DNA of 64,000 bases from Boswellia sacra (taxonomy: Eukaryota; Streptophyta; Magnoliopsida; Sapindales; Burseraceae): assembly GCA_013180625.2 (NCBI GenBank), contig SNVD02011027.1:310001-374000 (forward strand), written 5' to 3'. The position numbers and the translations under genes were made by a program. Below the pieces are notes generated by a model, which saw nothing but the letters and a program-made list of their open reading frames with translations, did no database searches and was not told the DNA's origin. Positions within the stretch are counted from its first letter, which is position 1. The number at the start of each line of letters is the position of its first letter. Shown piece by piece: positions 21,513-30,367 of this stretch.

Positions 21513-23673
21513 TCACTCATCGCCATCATTATCAATATCGAAGGAGAAAGCGGCGACCTGAGCCTGAAGGCACTCCATCTCACGCTATAGACGAATGACT
21601 TATTGACAATCCATCTGACCAAACAAAAAAATCATATAGTTAGGAGAATTATTAAGATAGAAATCATACATACATGGATTATAGAAAGAAAACTTACCTG
21701 ATATCGATAAGACATTTGTAAGACATACCCATGCGAAGCGGCTTGCATGCCAAAAACCCGCTCCATGGAAGATCGTGGCACCTGCATTGCATTGCATTCC
21801 TATTAGTGATAAATGAAAGAGAATTTGAGAAATGAACAATCAGGAAACTTACAAAAGTGGTGTCCTGTGGAACAAAAGGGACAGGCATGTTCAGATCCTC
21901 AGTTATTACGTGGTTGTGGATCAACTCGTTGTCATCCCACATGTAGATGACATTACTGGGGAAAGCCCGAAGATCACTGATCACATGACCTGGTAGAGTA
22001 GTCAAGGCAGTTAAAGAAGCTGGAGGAGGATGTTACTGAGTCACTATAGAAAAAGAAGCTGAAGTGCCTGTACTTGAAGAGGAGGCTCTCGATCTCTTCC
22101 TACGATGAACGGAAGAACTACTCGAGCAGCTAGACACCGCTGAAGGATGAGGAGTGTCGACAGCAGATCGATCGGACCTAGTATACAATAAGGTCGCTCG
22201 AGCCCAATCGATATAAGAAGTTGTCATCAACGGGAACTCGATAGTACTCAAGTGAAATCCGATCGTGTAGACTGATACCTTTGGCTCCCTAGCCTAGTCG
22301 GCTGAATCAATCATCAAAATCGGTGGTAGAGGAGTAACCAAACGGCATGTTGGGCCCTCAAACCAATCCCATACATGTTAACCCAGATACCACATTATGC
22401 TGTTTACACAAGGGAGGAGGATGCGGTATAAGTTGAAAGGGGTAGCAATTCTCGTAGCTTTAGACCAGTGCTCCGCAGGACCCACCACTCAGAATGAATC
22501 TGCGAAAGAATAACGCATGGTAAGAATATGGTATAATTGAAATATTCACTATAAATTCTTTGTTACCTTGTCCCAAGTCAACGTGTGAATGTAATCATGA
22601 AAGAAGTCTAGCTCGTGAGATCTCTCAAGCTCTACACGACGTGTAGCCCACCTCTTCATTTGGGGGAAAGAAAAATCCTCACCAGCAGGAAGAGGAGATG
22701 GTAGAACTCCTAACTCATATGCCCACTCATGGATGATACAGAATCAGAAATAGAAGTCATAAAGGTAAAACACGAATGTATGATAAAGAAAGAAGTTACC
22801 TCAATAAGTGCAACAAATCCAAGAACCCTGGCAATGCCTTGACAAGCCTTACCCAAGCCAAAATACAGCTGACCAAGAGCAGTGTGACCCCAGTCAAAAT
22901 ATTTCACTCAATAAAGATCTTGGAGAGCAGGAAGTAAAGTCAAAGTAGTGGCGTTCGATGCATTAGAGAAGAGCATTGTACCCATTGCATAAACTATGAA
23001 GTTACGAGCATACTGATCCACCTTAATGGGAGTCAAATTGGACCTCTGTTTCCAATATTCATGTAGGGGAGCATATCGAATGGAAACATTGCTCTTGACT
23101 TTCACTTCACATCTAAAAAGGTCTTGGATCAATCTATGCTGATCTGCTGAGTCTACAATATAGGCATTAATAGGAGTTGGATTTCCACCACATGAAAGGT
23201 TGGTCAAAGCGGTAATATCCAAAGGCATGATAGTCATCTCACTGAACGAAAGATAGAAGGTGTAGGTCATATCCATCCACCTCTCACACAAAGCGGCTAA
23301 TGCCTGACGATCAGTGTTCCATTGAGCATGTGGAAGACAAGTGATGAACTTATAGAAACTAATATCAATAATCCTACTCCTCATTGCATCATTCTCTATC
23401 TCTAAGAACCAGCTATGGGCTCTAGAAAATGCCCCACGCATCTTGTTCTCATGATAGTCCTAAAGCAAGAAATTGAAGTCTCTACATGAATGCAGGCCTA
23501 CATATATTTGAAGAAAATAGAAAAAGACAAGATTTGAAGAGACCAAGTACCAAGTTGATTATGTGAGAAGCCACGTTATAGACGACTAGCAGCTCTTCAT
23601 CTTTTGGAAGACCCCTCAATATCAATTTTCAGATCTGATCGAACTCTCTAAGATGGACTAAATGACCTGCCAT
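21513..23673 (-). pseudogene. Antisense multi-exon plant-mobile-domain (PMD) gene
   Basis: From an ATG at 23673 the minus strand reads MAGHLVHLREFDQI, a stop, then LRGLPKDEELLVVYN, and a GT-AG intron (about 23500-23550). Next comes the PMD core: LCERWMDMTYTFYLSFSEMT, MPLDITALTNLSCGGNPTP and later YFGLGKACQGIARVLGFVA. Further exons give WAYELGVLPSP ... FPQMKRWATRR, a Trp-rich part (IMWYLG, VWDWFEGP), a Ser/Arg-rich part, DDNELIHNHVITEDLNMP, VPRSSMERVFGMQAASHGYV and a short tail ending DIDNDGDE then TGA. Introns with GT-AG ends separate most of these. PMD proteins (PF10536, MAIN/MAIL1 family) are host silencing factors and also occur as transposon cargo. All five stops I noted fit C-to-T changes. 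Confidence 0.7.
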
Positions 23674-23789
23674 TAGGAAGAAGAAGTTGAGACGAACACG
23701 TAGGAAAAAACCAGAAGTAAATCAGATGAAAAAGGGAGAAGCTATGCGCGAATGAAGACAAAAATGAAGAAAGGGCTTTATAGAAGCCC

Positions 23790-23880
23790 CCAACCATTGG
23801 CCGATGATCACACAGTCGGGCGACTATTGACCAACCGTTGAGTAGCTATCAGATAGTCATCCGGCTATCCCTTCAAATAA
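23790..23880 (-). promoter_or_regulatory. Promoter-like block upstream of the antisense PMD gene
   Basis: On the minus strand a stretch rich in gactatc, gccaa and ccgactg words is followed by a TATA-like tctataaagcc (about 23775-23785) roughly 100 bp before the ATG at 23673. The word composition resembles the GGCC-rich block of the LTR (25710-25830), which also precedes a TATA. Similar blocks precede both DUF7745-like starts (19130-19210 and 21115-21225). Promoter function is inferred only from this arrangement. Confidence 0.4.
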
Positions 23881-24215
23881 GGGGCCAAGCAAGAGAAGAA
23901 AGAGAAAAGAAAAGAAAAAGAAAGAAAGGAAGAAAAGAGAAGAGAAAGAAAAAAAGAAGGAAAAGAGAGAAAAAGGGAAAAGAGAAAAGAAAGAAAAGGA
24001 GAAGAGAAGAGAGAGAGAGCAAGAAAAGATAGAAAGAAAGAAAGAAAAAAGAAGAAAAAAGAGAGGAAAGAAAAAGGAAAAGAAGGGAATTTCTCATCAA
24101 TCTTCCGACAAAATCGGTGACAAGCACTCGACCATGGCAATGGTTTAACAAGTCACAAGGAAAGAAGAGCAATCTTAGTCGATTGAATCTTTTATTAGAA
24201 TAATATGGAATAATT
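23880..24215 (+). repeat. Purine tract and conserved 3' segment of the Tat element
   Basis: An almost pure A/G stretch (about 23885-24090) leads into ggtgacaagcactcgacc, which matches 1-376. A purine tract near the 3' end of a retroelement recalls a polypurine tract, but it lies ~1.2 kb before the LTR and is far too long to be the plus-strand primer. Open frames through it on both strands are compositional artefacts. Confidence 0.6.
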
Positions 24216-25372
24216 TCTCTAGATATTAGAAGGCGGTTTTTTTAAGAATGCACCAAACAAGGTAAAAATTTGAATTAACTTTTACAAGAATTTTACTTCA
24301 CAGGAACTTACAAAAATGAATGGAATGATCTCTAACAAGTCCATGAATTTGTAACTCTCCAATAAAGAATGTCGAATGTAAGAGAAGTTAAGAATGAAGA
24401 ATGTCCGAGCATGATCAAGAAATTTTCCCCAATGGATTGAAAGGAATCAAAAATAGAAGCTTGGGCATGAAACCCATTAAGTACAAAATTTAAAGTAGAT
24501 TAAGGAAAAATTTAGAAGGAGGGCATGAAACCCAACAAATGCAAAGATTGAAAAAGACCAAAAAAGCATGAAGAATACTAAAAAAAGTGGCGTGAAACCC
24601 AATGAATGCAAAGTATGAAGAGATCAAAGATGAATGAAGAATGCTCAACCGAAGGCACGATGACTGCAAAGTAGTGCATGATAAAAGTTTTTTCGATGGG
24701 CATACATTAGAAGGAAACCCTAACAAGTAGATGCACTTAAGAGTGTTTTAAGCCCTTAGAATAGGCATAAGGCCTAAGAAGAGGTGCACTAAGTGTTGAA
24801 AACTCTAAGAAGCAGGTGTACTTAAGAGTGTTTTAGGCCCTTAGAATACGCACAAACCCTAAGAAGAGGCGCACTGAAGAGTGTTAAAAACCCTGAGAAG
24901 TAGGTACACTTAAGAGTGTCTAAATCCCTTAGAATAGGTGCACTAAAGAGTGTTACTAAACCCTAAGAAGTAGGTGCACTGAAGAGTGTTAGGAGCCCTA
25001 AGAAGTAAGTGCACTGAAGAGTGTTTCATCATAGCATCATAATGCTTTCCAGCCCTTGAATGGGCGCCTCCGCCTTTAAATGGGCATATCCGCCCTTAAA
25101 TGGGCACACTTGCCTTAGGTAAGAAAGTGTACCCTTGGATGGGCACCTTAGCCCTTGAATGGGCATATTCTTCTTAGAGCCAGTTAGTAGGCATATTAGT
25201 TCTTGAATGCACACACACTTTGCATGAGTAGAAGGGAGTGGTAAGAAATTTTGAAAGAGGGAAGACGAAGTCAAAAATAATGAGAAAGAAGGAAGAAAGA
25301 CGGAGTAAGAATACTTTGTCAACTTTTGTGTCTCACAAACCTCTCCAAAGTAGGGGATAAGCTGTAAGCACT
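24216..25372 (+). repeat. Tandem repeats before the right LTR
   Basis: It parallels 1110-1805 plus 7041-7502. Spaced repeats of gcatgaaacccaa-type text (24460-24610) come first. About eight units on ccctaagaagtaggtgcact/aagagtgttt (24715-25025) follow, then cccttgaatgggcac units (25045-25200). It joins the LTR at 25373. Confidence 0.7.
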
Positions 25373-27353
25373 GGATTTTTTAGGCTCAAGAATGAAGTGA
25401 AGATGAATGTCGAGCAAAAAAAATGATCAAAATGCCCTTGAGAATCAAGAAGAGAAGGGTGAAAAGAAGTTGGTGAATAGTCTAGAAAATTGACACATGG
25501 TTTTGAAAAATCGAAGAAATTAATCCAGGAGGAATCTAGTAATGAATCACATTCCATTGCAAAGCTAAGGATGCCTAGTTTTCATAGAAATTTACGGATC
25601 ATGAATCAAAGTTGAATTGAAAAAGTTATACATGATTGAAGGGATGAAGGTCTGAAGGGGGTGCATCGAAGGATGATGAAAAAAGAAAAGGGGCCCAAAA
25701 GGAAATTGGCCGGCCAGCCATCAGACAACCGCCTGGCTATCTAGGGCATATGCCCGACCATCTGACAACTGATCGACTATTGGTCAAAGGCCGGGCGCCC
25801 ATCTCAACTGTCTGGAGATGGCCGCCTGGCCTTTGGAGGCTTATTTTTGAAAATTACTTTGGCACCTTCCTTTTTCATCTTCACCCCTCTCCTATGTAAG
25901 TCTTACTCCTCTCACTTTGTAATTCACATCGATTGTCGAATACAATCATCTTTTTCTCTCTTTTGAAGACACGCTCAAGAATTTGTGAAGTCTTTTTCAG
26001 TATTTTTGTAGGCGTTCTATTGCTCTAAACCCAAAAAGGGTACGTCTTAAGAGCAGAATTCTCTCCTCCCTCCCGTTCTCTTTTATTTTTCTTGCTTAGA
26101 AAAAGCATGTTTCTATTTTAATTTTATGCTTAAGAGCATGATTAAGGTTATTACGAATTACACTAACCCAATTTGTTTTGCAAGGTAGAAATACTTGTTA
26201 AGGTAAGTCATCTTTCCTTTCCTTATTTAGAAACATACTTAGGAATTTAGTCTCTTCGCGAATGCTTAGAAATGTGCTCTCTTCGCAAATGCTTAGAAAT
26301 ATGCTTAGGAGCACATGCTTAGAATCATACTTAGGAGTACATGATTAGAATCATGCTAGCAAAACTTACTTACTTTGACGAATGCTAGAAAATAGCATAA
26401 AATAGGTAAAATTATCATTTTGCCCTTGAATGCTATGATTGGTGATTGTTTGAATTAGGCTAGAATATGCCATGAATGCTATGAATTAGGTTAGAATATG
26501 CTATGAATGTTATGTTTTAGGCTAGAAGTGCTATGATAATACATGAATTGATATGAATAATGCTAGAATGTAATAGGTAGAATTACCATGATAAAATCTA
26601 GGCAAGAATGCAATGATATTAGATTATGGCTTTGTACGATTTTTAATTTGTTGATTAATGCATGAATTATAATAGAAGTATAATTGTATGAATGCCATGA
26701 AGTGGTGGTGGCCTCACATTGATGGTAGGGGACCATCAATATAAATGAATGATTTAATATGTGAATAGAGGTCCAATAGACGTTGAATAGACCCACGTAT
26801 ATTGGTTAGGAATTCATCATCTATTGGGACTCGAATAGGCCACTTGTATTTGATATTATGGATGAATATTTTATTTTATTAAAGAATAAAAGTGATATAA
26901 TCCTCTTCCCCTTCCCTCATGTTGATTGAAATGTAATCTTTTCTCCTCCCTCTTTCTATGTATGAATATACAACTGTCATTAATTGAACAATCACCTCGT
27001 ATGTTTAACGAAAATAAAAATGAGAATATGTGCATAAAATGAACCACTTAAGCGAACTAAGTAATAATGCGAGCTATTCTAATTTGGTATTTCCTAAGTG
27101 GAGGCCAGATTCATATCCAGGCGGGTCGAAAGACTCGTACTTAACTTTCCAAACCCATCTCTGAAAGGATGAGGGTAGTTTAGGTCCCGAAGTGAGGGAT
27201 CAGATTGTCCCCATTCATTCCCAATTGAATAATTGGGTGGCGAATCCTTTCTCCAGATGTGTCCATGGCTCGTTTGTGTTCCCTTAAGTCTTGAAAGAGA
27301 CTTTGACACTGTGTCATGGTCACAAACACTCTAGTGGATGAAAGTCCTATTCA
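25373..27353 (+). repeat. LTR of the Tat-type element (right copy)
   Basis: It starts tgtaagcactggatttttt and ends ...aaagtcctattca. It matches 7503-9300 throughout but is about 180 bp longer, partly through a duplicated catgaatgctatgaattagg-type stretch near 26470-26530. The TATA position is mutated (ctatgtaag). The next base, 27354, begins pol sequence in the opposite orientation rather than a host flank. Confidence 0.82.
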
Positions 27354-29280
27354 TACCTCTCTTTAAGATATCTCTTCAAGTCATAGAACCATGGCTTTTC
27401 ATCTACTTTAACCTCTATTACATGAGGTTCCATATAACAAGGACCTTATGCTTGTGATATCACTATTGATCTCACCAACAATTCTTGCATACTCACCCAA
27501 ACAGATGCCAACAAACCCAATGTATTAGCCATTTGATTCTTACTTCTAGGCAGATAGGTGAAAGTGCACTCCTTGAACCTCCTAATCAACCTTCTAATCT
27601 GTTCAAGGTATGGCCTCAAGCTTCCTTCCCATAGATCCCAATCAATCCCCCAACACTTCTATTTCATCAATACCCATAGTAATCACAACTTCCAAACCAA
27701 AGGCATAGGCTTCGTATTCAACCATGTTGTTAGTGACTCTAAACTCCAACTTCCTGGCTAATGGAATGACTTCTTCAATCAATGACATTAGAATAACTCC
27801 TATTTCAACACCATTGTGATAGGCAGCTCTGACAAAGAACATCCTCCATCGTACATTAGACATTACAACTAGATGTTCATCTGGGAATTCTAACTCCCAT
27901 GGTTCATTATCATCAATTGGATTCATTATCAAAAATTCTGTTACTACTCTTCCTTTCACCACTTTCTTAGTGACATATTTAATGTTGAATTCTGACAACT
28001 GAACCAGCCATCTTGCTAACTTCCCAACCAAAGCTAGTGCCTCATAAAAGTACTTTATCAGATCCTCCTTGGAGATAGCCTCAAATTTATAAAACTGAAA
28101 ATAATGCCTCAACTTCTTTAAGAGCCAAACCATGGCCAAGCATGTTTTCTCCACATAGCCATACTCCATCTCATATGGTGGCAACTTCTTTTTAAGATAA
28201 TAGATGGCATGCTCTACACCATTCTTATCTTTTTATACCAGCATAAGACCGATGGCCTCCTTCTCGAGAGCCAAGTAAAGAATTAAATTCTTACCAAGTT
28301 TTGCCTATCTCAAAGCTGATAGGTTCTGCAAGTACTTGTTAATCTTCTCAAATGCCTCTTGGCACTTATTATTCCATTCCACTGGTTGATCATTCCTTAA
28401 AATCTTGAAGATCAATGCACAAACCGTTGCTAATTTAATAATAAGACTGACTGATATATTGGATCTTCCCAAGACACCCTCGCACTTATTTTTTGATCTT
28501 GGGTGACAGTATCTCTGTAATCACCTTGACCTTGTCTGGATCTACTTCTATCCCCTTCTTGCTAACTACAAACCCCAACAATTTTCCTAAGGTAACTCCA
28601 AAGACACACTTCTTCAGATTTAGTTGCAGCTTATATTTCTTCATCCTTTCTAGAAATATGTCTAAAGCCTCAAAGTGGCCTTCTTGAGTCTCGAATTTCA
28701 CCATCATGACATCCATATAGACCTATATCTCTTTATGCATCATGACATGGAACAATGTCGTCGCCATTTATTGATACGTTACCCTTGTATTCTTCAATCT
28801 GAAAGGCATCACCATGTAATAGTAGGTTCTCATTCGGTAATGAAGGTCGTTTTTAGCTTATCTTTGTTGGCCATCATTATCTGGTTGTGTCCAGAAAATC
28901 CATCTAGAAAGGAAAACATCATACTGGCGATAGTATTGTCTACCAACACCTCAATGTGAGGCAAAGGGAAATCATCATTTGGTAAGGCCTTATTCAAGTC
29001 TTGATAATCCACACACATGCGGACCCTCCCATCCTTCTTTGACATTGGAATGATATTAGCTAACCATTCTCAATATTTCGCCAGTTCCAAAAACTATGCT
29101 TCAATTTCCCTACAGACTTCCTCTTTGATTTTCTAAGCCCACTCGGTCCCATCCTCCTCAATTTCTGCTTGACCAGCTTTATGTGCGGATATATTGGAAT
29201 TGTAAACTCTGCAATGCTTCTTTGGATTCTAGGCATGTCATCATAGGATCAGACAAAGACTTTTTCATGTTTCTTTAGCA
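27354..29280 (-). pseudogene. Inverted Tat-type pol fragment (RT, RNase H, archaeal RNase H)
   Basis: In reverse complement this matches 14100-16100. It contains the RT start (QDLNKALPNDDFPLPH, FSFLDGFSGHNQIMM), a YxDD box changed to YMDVMM, LGFVVSKKGIEVDPDKV, and an open 181-codon RNase H/archaeal RNase H block at 27642-28184 (MVWLLKKLRHYFQFY ... KLEFRVTNNMVEYEAYAFGL). The fragment starts abruptly just upstream of where integrase should be. It is a second family member or a rearranged part of the first. Most of it is interrupted by stops. Confidence 0.85.
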
Positions 29281-29400
29281 ACGTGATGCAAGGAGATGAA
29301 GATATGACACAAGTCTGGGGTCAATGAAGATGAACTCGAGCCTTGTGAGATGGTGATCAGGGCTTATGATAACTCGAAGAGGAGTGCCATTGGGATCTTC
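29281..29400 (+). pseudogene. Protease fragment in reversed orientation
   Basis: Between minus-oriented RT and minus-oriented gag-linker sequence lies a ~120-bp piece that matches the protease at 13075-13180 on the plus strand: acaagtctggggtcaatgaa, then RAYDNSKRSAIGIF. A small inversion inside the inverted fragment explains it. No function is expected. Confidence 0.65.
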
Positions 29401-30106
29401 CCACCATTTTCTACGGTGATATATAACGGCTTGTTACGATTCCTTTCGAAGTTAGGTCTCTATCAGTGAAGGTGTTCATTTTCTTCTCTTTTACCCCTTT
29501 ATGTTCTTGTTTAGTCAAGGCGGTCAAAATTTCATTTGTAGTAACAACCACTGATATTTCCACCTCTACCATAGCCTTCATCATGACTTCTTTATGCTTT
29601 TGGGATGATATTAGCAAATCCCAAATGCTAGCATTTGCTTAAGTCTTCTTCAATTGCTTGATCACTTGATCTTCTTCTTCTTTGATTTCTTTTTTGGTAG
29701 CTTCTTGGCCTTTCTTAACTATTTTCTCAGTTGGTTTCTCCTTCTCCTTCTCATGGTAAAATCGACCACTCCTTGTTACTATTTGAACATTCTCTCTTAC
29801 CCCTGAGTGTTTCTCCTTCAATTCTCACCTCTTCGTCTTCATCACTACTAAAGTTAGCCTAAAAGCTTGGTAGGATCTTGACTTTAGGAATGTCATCCCA
29901 AATTCCCATGACTCTCAATTCCTTACACCTTTTGGGTAAGCTCTCTCCTTACAATACTCTCATCCTGCTTTCTTCTTTTAGTTTCACTGCCCTTCTTCAC
30001 CTTGAGTCTTCTAGGTAGTAGGCCTCTTTTAGCCATTTTTCTAGCCATCCACTTCTTGGTAAAGGAATTCAATGATGTGGTCTTCTTTTTGGTGGGTGTC
30101 ACTCCA

Positions 30107-30137
<31 letters not shown>

Positions 30138-30215
30138 CTTCTTCTTCTTGTGGCAATGGCTGCAATATTAAGAGCCGAAGGGATCTTGTAGCCATTGCCA
30201 CCATCACTGCATAGC
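29401..30215 (-). pseudogene. Inverted gag-protease linker fragment
   Basis: Read in reverse, LLPRRLKVKKGSETKRRKQ matches the linker at 11600-11680, and ENVQIVTRSGRFYHEKEKEK matches 11840-11910. The hAT MITE found at 12052-12826 is absent, so this copy shows the empty site near 29580. A (tct)n microsatellite at 30108-30150 encodes poly-Glu on the minus strand. Confidence 0.75.
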
Positions 30216-30367
30216 ATTTATTGGCTAACCGTGGTAACAGATTGTGTCTAGTTTGTGAATAGGTGTCACCAATGTTAGATCAAATCCTTTTTCGAAGAAT
30301 TGGAGGCAAGGTTAAGAGCCGAAGGGATCTTGCAGCCATTGCCACCATCATTGCATAGCATTATACA
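30160..30367 (+). repeat. Scrambled gag/integrase scraps with a direct repeat
   Basis: Two near-identical ~48-bp copies of agagccgaagggatcttg-type sequence (30167-30215, 30313-30362) match gag near 10995-11030 in plus orientation. Between them, ttattggctaaccgtgg and gtgtcaccaatgttagatca match integrase near 16330-16390, also in plus orientation. Neighbouring sequence is minus-oriented, so this is a patchwork joint. Confidence 0.6.

Larger units (their letters stand above)
7503..27353 (+). mobile_element. Tat-type Ty3/Gypsy LTR retrotransposon (~19.9 kb, decayed)
   Basis: LTRs at 7503-9300 and 25373-27353 bracket PBS, gag, protease, RT, RNase H, an extra archaeal-type RNase H, integrase and a long 3' region. 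The second RNase H after the RT-RNase H block and the great length are the signature of the Tat lineage (Ogre-like). Every pol and gag domain contains stops or shifts, so this is a dead copy. The left LTR is also the 3' LTR of the partial element at 1-7502, so the two share it. No target duplication can be checked, because both outer flanks are themselves family sequence. Confidence 0.85.

Noticed and set aside
23838..24172. Three overlapping open frames of 64-99 codons.
   Set aside because: Same purine-tract artefact as at the window start; no domain motif.
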